Below, piece by piece: positions 51,472 through 59,697 of a stretch of 64,000 bases of DNA. A program made the position numbers and the translations under genes. Positions within the stretch are counted from its first letter, which is position 1; every line of letters starts with the position of its first letter. This stretch comes from UBA4582 sp047629195 (lineage in GTDB: Bacteria > Pseudomonadota > Gammaproteobacteria > Pseudomonadales > Azotimanducaceae). The DNA lies in contig JBLHWY010000004.1 in NCBI GenBank assembly GCA_047629195.1, forward strand, positions 41,131 to 105,130, given 5' to 3'. The notes beneath the pieces are model-generated. The model saw nothing but the letters and a program-made list of their open reading frames with translations, did not search any database and had not been told where the DNA came from.

Positions 51472-52326
51472 CTAGTGCAGGAAAGTGAACATCTTGCGGC
51501 GATAAGCCGTCGCCATGCTGTCACCTTTACCCAGTAATTCAAATATTTTGATCATCGTCTTGCGAGCTAGCTCATCCTCAAAGGTTTTGTCCTTTTTCAG
51601 CATCGTGAGCAGGCCTTCTAATGCTGCTTCGATCTGATCATCAGCGATCAATCTGACGGCGGTGTCGTATTGAATTTGAAGATTGTCTTCATCTGCTTCC
51701 CTGGAGGCCAATAGCTCAGAGAGCGCTGGCAGTTCATTCGCCATTTCTATAAAAGCAATCCTGTTCTGCGGCTTGCTGATGCCTTCTGCATCAGCAGGCA
51801 GGCTGACGAGTATTTGTTTCGCCTCGTCAATGCGGTTCTCCATGATAAGGAGATCTGAGAGCTCAGTTTGAAGAGCGTGGTTCTTGGGCTCTTCCGCAAT
51901 GACTTGCTGAAGGAGATCTATGGCCGAAGCTCTATCACCCTGTTCGAGGTAGAGTTTAATTTGTTCACGTATCCTCTCAACCGAACTCATTGTCATCTGC
52001 TCGATGATTTCTCGAAGTGTGCTCTCTTCCTGAGGACCCTCGAGGTCCTGCGCCATTTGGCCCTGAAAGATGACTTTTATTGTTGGTAGCGTCCTGACAG
52101 CTAGCTGTTGCACAATTTGAGGGTTCTGCTGAACGTCGATTCTTGCCAGAATGATTTTTTCACTAAATTCGTTGGCGAGTTTATTTAAAATTGGCGCGAG
52201 CTGTGCGCTAGGTTCGGAGCCATCGGCATAAAATTCGAGAAAAACTGGGATCTCTTGAGATTTTTCCACAACTTCTGTTTGAAAATTCTGAACTGAGACT
52301 TCAATAATGTTAGGTGACGCGTTCAT
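51472..52326 (-). CDS. cnoX: CnoX/YbbN-type chaperedoxin (thioredoxin-fold plus TPR)
   Basis: This is a 284-residue cytoplasmic protein. The N-terminal thioredoxin fold (residues 8-110) reads IPVFLEFYADGSEPSAQLAPIL, with SEPS at the active-site position in place of CxxC, so it has no redox activity there. AVRTLPTIKVIFQGQ gives the cis-Pro. The C-terminal half has TPR-like helices (RASAIDLLQQVIAEEPKNH, DDQIEAALEGLLTMLKKD). This matches the architecture of E. coli CnoX/YbbN, a holdase that cooperates with GroEL and DnaK. Loss of both cysteines is seen in some proteobacterial orthologues. Confidence 0.92.
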   Translation of the reverse strand: MNASPNIIEVSVQNFQTEVVEKSQEIPVFLEFYADGSEPSAQLAPILNKLANEFSEKIILARIDVQQNPQIVQQLAVRTLPTIKVIFQGQMAQDLEGPQEESTLREIIEQMTMSSVERIREQIKLYLEQGDRASAIDLLQQVIAEEPKNHALQTELSDLLIMENRIDEAKQILVSLPADAEGISKPQNRIAFIEMANELPALSELLASREADEDNLQIQYDTAVRLIADDQIEAALEGLLTMLKKDKTFEDELARKTMIKIFELLGKGDSMATAYRRKMFTFLH

Positions 52327-52538
52327 GTTGAATGCCTTGCAACTAATTGAATGATTTTGAAAAAGGCGTAGCCTACCTTTTTATGAGCCAAAACTCGATA
52401 GCTCCGTTGTTGATAAATAGGCTCGAGGCATCAACTTTTATCCTACTGCAGGACTTTACCACTTGCCGTATGTCAACTGTATGTCAGCTATCGGGAAAGG
52501 TAGACTAGACATAAATCGAGCCATTGTTGTGAGCCTCC

Positions 52539-54059
52539 ATGTATCTTGAATCCATACAGCCTTACTTTGTCCATCTTGCGGTTGCTGCATTTCTACCCCT
52601 GCCACTTCTCACCGGCATCATCGTTTACCTGATCTTGCGTGGCAAAGCTAAGTCCGATCTAGACCAACAATCGCATGAGGCAGAATTGAAAAGTACAGCG
52701 ATGGTGCATGACCTTGCCGCGCGAACCATGGAACAGGATGTACTCAAGGGACGAATGGGTGAAGTTGAACAGAAGCTGTTGTTGAAGACCGAGGGTATGG
52801 AAAAAACACAATTGGCAGAGGCAAGGCTGCAAACGCGGTTAGCGGAACTTGAGGAACAAAGGCAAATGCTGTCTGAAGGTCATGAGGTGGTCCAGCTGGA
52901 ATGTGGCCAGTTGCGGGCCGATAACAGTCACCAACGCGAGCAGATCGCTCACTTGCAGACAACATTGCATGAACAGCAGAAACAAAATGAAGAGAAGTTA
53001 GCACTATTGAATGATGCCCGTACTTCTCTCAATGCTGAATTCAAAAATCTCGCGCATGAAATCTTTGATGCGAAACAAAAAACGTTTAATGAACAGAGTA
53101 AGGTTCAGCTCGATAGCGTCCTAAAGCCACTGGGTGAAAAGATCAAAGACTTCGAGAAGCGTGTGGCCGATAGTTATAACCAAGAGAGTAAAGATCGGTT
53201 TTCTCTTATAAAAGAGGTGAAAAACCTTCAGGAGCTGAACTCCAGAATCAGTCAGGACGCAATTAACCTAACCAACGCGCTGAAAGGGGAAAGTAAAACC
53301 CAGGGAACGTGGGGAGAGGTGATCCTTGAGCGTGTGTTAGAAAAGTCTGGCCTCGTGAAAGGGCGGGAATATGAAGTCCAGATCAGTTTGAAATCCGAAG
53401 ATGGCAAGCGTTACCAGCCTGATGTCATCGTCCATTTGCCCGAAGGGAAAGACATCATTATCGATTCAAAGGTGTCGCTGACAGCCTATGAACGCTATTG
53501 CTCTGCGGATGGTGATGGTGATGGGGGCACCGAGCGTGCTGACGCGTTGAAGTTGCATATCCAATCGCTTCGACAACATATCAAGCAATTGAGTGAGAAG
53601 GATTATCACAAGCTTGACGGAGTTCGCACTCTTGATTTTGTATTTCTTTTTGTTCCTATCGAGGCAGCATTCTCTTTGGGGGTTCAACAGGATAATGATC
53701 TTTATCTGGATGCGTTCGATAAAAATATCGTAATGGTCGCGCCCTCCACGCTATTGGCGACACTACGGACGATTCAAAATATTTGGCGCTATGAACAACA
53801 AAACAAGAATGCTCAGGAAATAGCCAACAAGGCGGGTGACCTCTATGACAAGTTTGTCAACTTTGTGTCCGACCTGGAGGACGTTGGGGCGAGGCTGGGG
53901 ACTTTGCAGAAGAGTTATGACAAAGCTCACAATAAACTTATCTCAGGCCGTGGAAGTCTTGTTGGGCGGGCAGAGGTTATTAAGGGCCTGGGCGCCAAGG
54001 TCAGTAAATCTTTACCTCAGGGAATGGTTGAAAATGCACTGGATATTTCCGATAGCTGA
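52539..54059 (+). CDS. rmuC: DNA recombination protein RmuC
   Basis: This is a 506-residue protein with one N-terminal membrane helix (VAAFLPLPLLTGIIVYLILRG) and a long coiled coil (about 40-165) rich in Glu, Gln and Leu. The RmuC nuclease-like domain is at about 170-460 (GTWGEVILERVLEKSGLVKGREYEVQ, DVIVHLPEGKDIIIDSKVSLTAYERY, VAPSTLLATLRTIQNIWRYEQQNKNA). RmuC limits inversion at short inverted repeats in E. coli. Given the many short tandem repeats nearby, its presence is of interest, but it is a normal core gene. It is followed by a 469-bp gap. Confidence 0.94.
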   Translation: MYLESIQPYFVHLAVAAFLPLPLLTGIIVYLILRGKAKSDLDQQSHEAELKSTAMVHDLAARTMEQDVLKGRMGEVEQKLLLKTEGMEKTQLAEARLQTRLAELEEQRQMLSEGHEVVQLECGQLRADNSHQREQIAHLQTTLHEQQKQNEEKLALLNDARTSLNAEFKNLAHEIFDAKQKTFNEQSKVQLDSVLKPLGEKIKDFEKRVADSYNQESKDRFSLIKEVKNLQELNSRISQDAINLTNALKGESKTQGTWGEVILERVLEKSGLVKGREYEVQISLKSEDGKRYQPDVIVHLPEGKDIIIDSKVSLTAYERYCSADGDGDGGTERADALKLHIQSLRQHIKQLSEKDYHKLDGVRTLDFVFLFVPIEAAFSLGVQQDNDLYLDAFDKNIVMVAPSTLLATLRTIQNIWRYEQQNKNAQEIANKAGDLYDKFVNFVSDLEDVGARLGTLQKSYDKAHNKLISGRGSLVGRAEVIKGLGAKVSKSLPQGMVENALDISDS

Positions 54060-54528
54060 GCGTGTGATCTTTGCCTGATTTTCCTAAAAAAATGGGCGAT
54101 AAATTGTTTGCAATTTGGCATGCAGAAGCAAAATCTCGCCTCTAGCGTTGGCGTTCACTTACTATCAGCATATGTTTATTCACAACCTGACCCAGGCCTG
54201 AATTTTGCGACTTACACAAGTTATCCACCATTTGTCATTAATTTGGCGCGCTAAGTTATTGAATATATTGAAATTATATAGACTGTACAAAAAACGTACA
54301 GTACCATTTTCTGCTAGTATTGCTATACGTTTAGAAAATTAGATAGTTATCCCCAGAGTTATCCACAGGTATTGTGGACAGTTTTCATTTCAGACAACCT
54401 GTGCGGCTGTGATTGACACTGGTCGCGTGGTCATTGATCCTAAACATCTGGGTTAAAGCTTTTATGTACTTGCAAGCTTAGCGGGTCCATATCCTAATAA
54501 TAACTAAGAAGAAATTGAGGAAGTTGCA
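54060..54528. other. Intergenic region with DnaA-box-like sites and palindrome
   Basis: This 469-bp AT-rich gap between rmuC and the DUF4212 gene has no supported small gene. Its centre (54221-54381) carries DnaA-box-like 9-mers and a 7-bp-arm palindrome, listed separately. Confidence 0.6.
54221..54381. promoter_or_regulatory. DnaA-box-like cluster and 21-bp palindrome
   Basis: TTATCCACC (54221-54229), TTATCCCCA (54347-54355), TTATCCACA (54359-54367, a perfect consensus DnaA box) and TGTGGACAG (54373-54381, complement, 7 of 9) lie within 160 bp around an AT-rich stretch. A palindrome with arms ACTGTAC and GTACAGT and a 7-base A-rich centre is at 54282-54302. Its CTGT-N11-ACAG spacing is too long for LexA. 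Confidence 0.5.
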
Positions 54529-54882
54529 ATGTCCGATAAGGAAAATGACTACTGGCGAGCGAATATTCGCTTAATGTTATCTCTATTGTTTGTTTGGTTT
54601 GTTGTTTCATTTGTTTGCGGAATTCTTCTCCTCGACTATCTTAATCAATTCCATCTCTTTGGGTTTAAATTGGGTTTCTGGTTTTCCCAGCAAGGCTCTA
54701 TCTTCGTCTTTGTGTGTCTCATTTTCATTTACACTTGGCGTATGAACAAACTTGACAAAATGTTCGGTGTTGAAGAAGAAATGATGGTTGAAGATTCGAC
54801 GTTGGAAGGAGCTGTGGGTGAGGATTCAGGCCAGAGCTCGAACCAGAATTCGAAGCGTGATATCAGCGATGGGGAGGGTTGA
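54529..54882 (+). CDS. DUF4212 protein, small subunit of sodium:solute symporter
   Basis: This is a 117-residue membrane protein with two helices (about 15-37 and 55-75), starting YWRANIRLMLSLLFVWFVVSF, the DUF4212 signature. It ends in an acidic, Ser-rich cytoplasmic tail. DUF4212 genes are nearly always followed by a VC_2705-type symporter gene, as here (3-bp gap), and the pair is thought to form one transporter. GAGGAAG precedes the ATG. Confidence 0.93.
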   Translation: MSDKENDYWRANIRLMLSLLFVWFVVSFVCGILLLDYLNQFHLFGFKLGFWFSQQGSIFVFVCLIFIYTWRMNKLDKMFGVEEEMMVEDSTLEGAVGEDSGQSSNQNSKRDISDGEG

Positions 54883-54885
54883 TCC

Positions 54886-56646
54886 ATGGATGCTCAGCTA
54901 CTTACATACATTTTTGTTGGTTTATCATTTTCGCTCTACATTGGCATCGCGATTTGGAGCCGTTCCGCCTCGACGAAAGAATTTTACGTCGCTGGTGGAC
55001 ACGTTCATCCGCTTGCAAACGGTGCTGCAACGGCTGCTGACTGGATGTCAGCGGCGTCGTTTTTATCGATGGCTGGTATCATCGCTTTTGAAGGCGCAGA
55101 TGGCGCACGGTATTTGATGGGTTGGACTGGAGGTTATGTGCTTCTCGCTTTGCTCCTTGCGCCCTATTTAAGGAAGTTTAACAAATTCACAGTGCCGGAT
55201 TTTGTCGGCGATCGATACTATTCCAGCACGGCTCGGTTGGTTGCCGTGGTATGTGTAATCTTTATTTCTTTTACCTACGTTGCGGGGCAGATGAGGGGAG
55301 TAGGTGTTGTTTTCTCGCGGTTTCTTGAGGTCGATATTAATACCGGAGTTGTCATAGGGATGGCGATTGTTTTCTTCTATGCTGTATTGGGTGGTATGAA
55401 AGGAATAACCTATACTCAGGTAGCACAATACTGCGTGTTAATTTTTGCGTACATGGTTCCTGCAATTTATATTTCTATCGCACTAACGAACAATCCATTC
55501 CCAATGTTCGGTTTGGGCAGCGAATTGATCGAAGGCGGTTATCTGCTAGAAAAGCTGGATGGTCTAAGTGCAGAGCTTGGTATGACAGCTTTTACGTCAG
55601 GTACTAAATCAACAATCGATATGTTCTTTATTACCGCTGCGCTTATGGCAGGTACAGCTGGGCTACCACACGTTATCGTTAGATTCTTTACTGTTCCAAG
55701 TGTTAAAGATGCCAGGATATCTGCAGGATACGCACTGGTTTTTATTGCATTGCTGTATACAACTGCACCAGCCGTTGCGGCTTTTGCCCGAATTAACCTT
55801 ATCGAACATATTGATGGCATGGTTTACCAGCAGGCACCGGACTGGTTTACAAAATGGGAAGACTCGGGCCTTATTGCCTGGTTTGACAAAAATAATGATG
55901 GTGTTGTGCAATATAGAGGTGGCAATGCGATGACGCCATCTAATCCATCCTTCATTGACGGCGAGGGAAGTTCTGGTCAGCGCGCTGTCGCGAATTCTGC
56001 CACGGCAAATGAAAATGAGCTGTATATAGATCGCGACATTATCGTATTGGCTCATCCTGAGATTGCGCAACTACCTAATTGGGTGATTGCACTGGTGGCC
56101 GCAGGTGGATTAGCGGCAGCCTTATCGACTGCTGCAGGACTCTTGTTGGTAATTTCAACCGCCGTGTCACACGATTTATTGAAGAAAACGTTTAAGCCAA
56201 ATATTAGTGAGCGACAGGAATTGCTTTACGCGAGACTCGCAGCGGCAGTTGCCATAGGCATTGCTGGTTTGTTTGGCATATATCCGCCAGGGTTTGTCGC
56301 ACAAGTGGTGGCATTTGCATTTGGCCTTGCAGCGGCGAGCTTCTTTCCCGTCATACTGCTGGGTATCTTTTCTAAGCGAATGAACAAAGAGGCTGCCATT
56401 ACAGGGATGATTACTGGTTTAACTTTCACCTTCTGCTATATCGCGTATTTTAAGTTTGTTAGCCCAGAGACGAATAATGCAGCGCATTGGTGGTTTGGTA
56501 TTTCGCCCGAGGGTATTGGTACGCTTGGCATGTTGATGAACTTTGCGGTATCAGCTGTTGTGATGAGGATAACGCCTCCGCCACCAGAAGAAATACAGCA
56601 GCTAGTCGCTAATATTCGAATACCGGGTAAAAGAGCGAGCGAGTAG
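54886..56646 (+). CDS. Sodium:solute symporter (VC_2705/ActP-like, acetate or small organic acids)
   Basis: This is a 586-residue carrier of the SSS family with about 13 membrane helices. Signature segments include ATAADWMSAASFLSMAGI near 45, VVCVIFISFTYVAGQMRGVGVVFSRF near 115 and GLPHVIVRFFTVPSVKDAR near 263. GGLAAALSTAAGLLLVISTAVSHDL is near 405. A hydrophilic insert of about 80 residues (WFDKNNDGVVQYRGG ...) between helices is typical of the VC_2705 subgroup. The DUF4212 gene is its small partner. Glutamine-synthetase-like and amidotransferase genes follow, so the import of an amine or organic acid for that pathway is possible but not shown. Confidence 0.93.
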   Translation: MDAQLLTYIFVGLSFSLYIGIAIWSRSASTKEFYVAGGHVHPLANGAATAADWMSAASFLSMAGIIAFEGADGARYLMGWTGGYVLLALLLAPYLRKFNKFTVPDFVGDRYYSSTARLVAVVCVIFISFTYVAGQMRGVGVVFSRFLEVDINTGVVIGMAIVFFYAVLGGMKGITYTQVAQYCVLIFAYMVPAIYISIALTNNPFPMFGLGSELIEGGYLLEKLDGLSAELGMTAFTSGTKSTIDMFFITAALMAGTAGLPHVIVRFFTVPSVKDARISAGYALVFIALLYTTAPAVAAFARINLIEHIDGMVYQQAPDWFTKWEDSGLIAWFDKNNDGVVQYRGGNAMTPSNPSFIDGEGSSGQRAVANSATANENELYIDRDIIVLAHPEIAQLPNWVIALVAAGGLAAALSTAAGLLLVISTAVSHDLLKKTFKPNISERQELLYARLAAAVAIGIAGLFGIYPPGFVAQVVAFAFGLAAASFFPVILLGIFSKRMNKEAAITGMITGLTFTFCYIAYFKFVSPETNNAAHWWFGISPEGIGTLGMLMNFAVSAVVMRITPPPPEEIQQLVANIRIPGKRASE

Positions 56647-56695
56647 GCGTGAGCTTTAGGCGGCCAATGAATAGGAACAGGAACAGGACAGTTAT

Positions 56696-58069
56696 ATGAT
56701 CTCCGTTGAAGAAAAGATCAGTCAATATCGAGCAAATGGAATCCAACGAATTAAGTTGGGGGTAACTGATATTGACGGCGTGTTGCGGGGTAAATACATC
56801 AGTCTGGATAAGTTTGCTGCGATAGCGAATACAACTTCAGGCTTTTGTGATTGTGTCTTGGGGTGGGACGTCGATGATCAGCTCTACGATAATGCGACCT
56901 ATACAGGGTGGCATACAGCCTATCCTGATGTGTTGTATCGATTAGATTTATCTAGCGAGCGAAGACTCCACGATGAATATGATACACCCTATTTCATTGG
57001 CGAATTTGTTGGCGCAGATGGAGAAAGCCTACACCCGCTTTGCTCGAGGGCAAAGCTAAAGTCGGTGCTCGCAGAAGCTGAAAAGATGGGCTTCGGTGTC
57101 AATCTCGCTTTTGAGTATGAGTTTTTTGTATTTGATGAAACCCCGGATACTGTTCGCGAGAAAAACTATCAAAACCTAAAGCCTCTGAGTCCAGGGAACT
57201 TTGGTTACTCAATTCTGCGCACGAATACTCACTCGGAACTTTTCCACGAGTTGATGGATTTTTGTATTGATCATGATTTTCCTCTGGAGGCGCTTCATTG
57301 TGAAACAGGTCCCGGTGTTTGGGAAGGTGCGCTTGCAGTGGATACAGCAATGAACGCTGCTGACAAAGCCTCTCTATTTAAGACTTTCGTTAAGGGCTTT
57401 TTTCAGAAGAGAGGTCTAATGGCCACTTTTATGGCAAAGTGGTCGATGGATTATCCCGGCCAAAGTGGCCACTGTCATCAATCGTTGGTCGACTTCAAGA
57501 CTGGTGCTAGTTCCTTCTTTGAAGAGCATGCAGACTGGAATATGAGTGAAGTACAGCGGCAGTATGTTGCGGGTCAACAAAAGTATATGAAGGCATTCCT
57601 GGCGATGACATCGCCAACCATCAATAGTTATACCAGACTTGTTAAAGGCGCTTGGGCACCGACTGCCGCGACCTGGGGCGTTGAAAATAGAACGGCGGCA
57701 TTGCGCGTCATTCCTGGTTCGACAAAATCCCAGCGGGTTGAGTTTAGAGTTGGTTCCGCTGATGCAAACCCATATTTGGTTGCCAGCGCTATTGTGGCTG
57801 CTGGGCTGCAAGGTATTAAAGAGCAATTGGTACTAGGCGAACCTGTCTCGGGCAATGCTTACGAAAAACAGGATGAGCTTCCGGAGGAATGGCAATTGCA
57901 TGGGAATCTGCGTGATGCGAATAGAAGTTTTGTCCAGAGTAAGGTCGCACGTGACTGGTTTGGAGATACTTTTGTTGATCATTATTCCGTATCAAGGGAT
58001 TGGGAAGTGCGCGAGTACGAGAAATCGGTCACCGACTGGCAACTGAAAAGATATTTTGAAGTGATATGA
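56696..58069 (+). CDS. Glutamine synthetase family protein (gamma-glutamyl amine ligase-like)
   Basis: This is a complete 457-residue GS-fold ligase. The motifs are GVTDIDGVLRGKYIS near 22, LAFEYEFFVFDE near 138 (metal site), HCETGPGVWEGAL near 200, GQSGHCHQSL near 257 and NRTAALRVIPGS near 330. Canonical GlnA has Gln in the GPGQ segment; here it is Val-Trp, as in specialised amine-glutamylating paralogues. The downstream glutamine amidotransferase gene overlaps by 4 bp (ATGA). A GS-like ligase next to a class I amidotransferase matches PuuA-PuuD-type polyamine degradation, where the ligase attaches glutamate and the hydrolase removes it. The amine substrate is not known. Confidence 0.93.
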   Translation: MISVEEKISQYRANGIQRIKLGVTDIDGVLRGKYISLDKFAAIANTTSGFCDCVLGWDVDDQLYDNATYTGWHTAYPDVLYRLDLSSERRLHDEYDTPYFIGEFVGADGESLHPLCSRAKLKSVLAEAEKMGFGVNLAFEYEFFVFDETPDTVREKNYQNLKPLSPGNFGYSILRTNTHSELFHELMDFCIDHDFPLEALHCETGPGVWEGALAVDTAMNAADKASLFKTFVKGFFQKRGLMATFMAKWSMDYPGQSGHCHQSLVDFKTGASSFFEEHADWNMSEVQRQYVAGQQKYMKAFLAMTSPTINSYTRLVKGAWAPTAATWGVENRTAALRVIPGSTKSQRVEFRVGSADANPYLVASAIVAAGLQGIKEQLVLGEPVSGNAYEKQDELPEEWQLHGNLRDANRSFVQSKVARDWFGDTFVDHYSVSRDWEVREYEKSVTDWQLKRYFEVI

Positions 58070-58776
58070 AAATAGGAATTTTACAGGCAGATTCAGTCCG
58101 ACCTGAGTTTCGAGAGGAGTTCGGGAACTATCCAGGCATGATTCAATCGTTGCTGGAGTCATCGAAAGAACCAGGGTTAGAACTAGAGTTCATCGCCTAC
58201 AATGTCGTCGAGCTGGAATATCCTGACGAGCTTTCAGAGTGTGACGGTTATGTTATTACGGGCAGCGCTTCTAGCGTATATGATAATGAGCCGTGGATAA
58301 ATGAACTAAAACAGTTTGTCGTTAGGTTGCATGAAACAAAGACAAAAACAGTTGGTATTTGCTTTGGTCATCAAATGATCGCGCTTGCTCTCAGTGGAAT
58401 AGCGGAGCCCTCGGATGCCGGGTGGGGAATAGGTTTACATGAAAGTTGCGTCGTTTCAACGAAACCGTTTATGACACCAAAGCTGGAGAGTTTTTCGCTG
58501 CTTTATAGCCACCGAGATCAGGTGATGACTTTACCTCAAGGCGCTGAGCTTTTAGCAACCCACGATTTTTGCCCCAATTCTATGTTTGTGATTGATGCGC
58601 ATATGTTTGCGTTTCAGGGTCACCCTGAGTTCGTAAAGGAATATTCGAATACGCTGATGAATTTTCGGCGCAACATTGTTGGTGAAGATAAATTTATCGA
58701 AGGGGTGGCGTCATTAAGCGGCGATCTGAGCAGTCAAACAATTGGCCGTTGGATATTAAATTTTCTGGCAGCGTGA
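58066..58776 (+). CDS. Class I glutamine amidotransferase
   Basis: This is a 236-residue triad amidotransferase of the GMP-synthase-like group. The nucleophile elbow VGICFGHQM places Cys99, and the His-Glu pair is in FQGHPEFVKEY near 185. The oxyanion stretch YVITGSASSVYDNEPW is near 62. It overlaps the GS-like gene by 4 bp, so the pair is co-translated. It either releases ammonia to its partner ligase or hydrolyses a gamma-glutamyl product. A free-standing enzyme of this length fits both. Confidence 0.92.
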   Translation: MKIGILQADSVRPEFREEFGNYPGMIQSLLESSKEPGLELEFIAYNVVELEYPDELSECDGYVITGSASSVYDNEPWINELKQFVVRLHETKTKTVGICFGHQMIALALSGIAEPSDAGWGIGLHESCVVSTKPFMTPKLESFSLLYSHRDQVMTLPQGAELLATHDFCPNSMFVIDAHMFAFQGHPEFVKEYSNTLMNFRRNIVGEDKFIEGVASLSGDLSSQTIGRWILNFLAA

Positions 58777-58823
58777 CGAATTGAAGCCTGCTTTCACGAC
58801 TTTGTTTTTTGATACTGGTAAAC

Positions 58824-59438
58824 CTATGCTCTTTTTAGATACTGGTTTGCCTGTCGCGCCTGTAACTCCGCGATCTTTTTCCTTTTTCTGAGAAAATGCG
58901 GTATGCCTTGTGGCTGATGTAGCGTTATTTTCATTTGCTTGTTCCCCAGCGTCTGGACACCCCGAAGAACAGATTTTATATGGTTGAGCTGGTCTGAAAT
59001 TACAACGATATTACTTTTCATTTCCTTACTGAATTTTTCCATCTCGGGCCTTTGAAAGGCAAGATCATCGGGTTCCATCGATTTCGCTCCAGTCATGAAT
59101 AGCTGATAGGCTTGGTCTAGATCAGACTTGGATGTTCGGCAAAACCCCTTCAATTGTGTGAGCCAATCACCAACAGCCTCGCTACTACTACCCTGTAGAA
59201 CTGATCCAGGAATCATTGCGCTTAATTCGTCGCACTGTATGACGAGTCGTTGCCATACAATGGAGCCATCCGACATCATGGTTGCAATTTCACTGAAGTT
59301 TTCATTTGTTTTGGCAGGTGCGGGTTTGTTTAGCTCACCGAGTTTCTGTCGAATCTTGATGGTCATATAAAGTGCCGCTGATGCAACACTTAAAGCGATT
59401 GAGGCCACGCTGATGCTGATGATGTCCAAGATTTCCAT
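58824..59438 (-). CDS. Membrane-anchored coiled-coil protein of unknown function
   Basis: This 204-residue protein has one N-terminal membrane helix (IISISVASIALSVASAALYM) and a mostly helical cytoplasmic or periplasmic region with Met and Lys-rich segments. A basic C-terminus follows (PHFLRKRKKIAELQARQANQYLKRA). I do not recognise a family. It stands alone between the amidotransferase (convergent) and the monooxygenase (divergent). A start in good context (AAAACATGGAAAT on the coding strand) supports a real gene. Confidence 0.7.
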   Translation of the reverse strand: MEILDIISISVASIALSVASAALYMTIKIRQKLGELNKPAPAKTNENFSEIATMMSDGSIVWQRLVIQCDELSAMIPGSVLQGSSSEAVGDWLTQLKGFCRTSKSDLDQAYQLFMTGAKSMEPDDLAFQRPEMEKFSKEMKSNIVVISDQLNHIKSVLRGVQTLGNKQMKITLHQPQGIPHFLRKRKKIAELQARQANQYLKRA

Positions 59439-59697
59439 GTTTTATGAATAACGTCCTTGTCTGATGCCTGCTATTCCTATTAAAGATAGCTCATAAACAG
59501 GATTGCGCCAGATTCATGACAATAAGTTTACAATTATTTGTCTGATTTCTGTCGAACTTCACCCTTCTTTTCAGAATTTGAAGTATGTTGGTTGCTGGAA
59601 TGTGGTTTAAGCGCGATGATTCTCAAGGTATGAACAACTAGGGTTTGTGTAATAATTCGTAGAAGGCCAATACAAATACAAATGAAAAGGACATTTT

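Noticed and set aside
51345..51542. A minus-strand frame through the 12-bp repeat encoding repeated Ser-Phe-Thr-Lys
   Set aside because: It overlaps the 3' end of cnoX in another frame, has no ribosome site, and the peptide repeat is just the DNA repeat read out.
54282..54302. Second LexA box
   Set aside because: CTGT and ACAG are 11 bases apart, not 8, so it does not fit the gammaproteobacterial LexA operator.
54221..54381. Chromosomal origin of replication
   Set aside because: No dnaA, dnaN, gidA or parAB gene is near, and the four boxes are too few and uneven for oriC.
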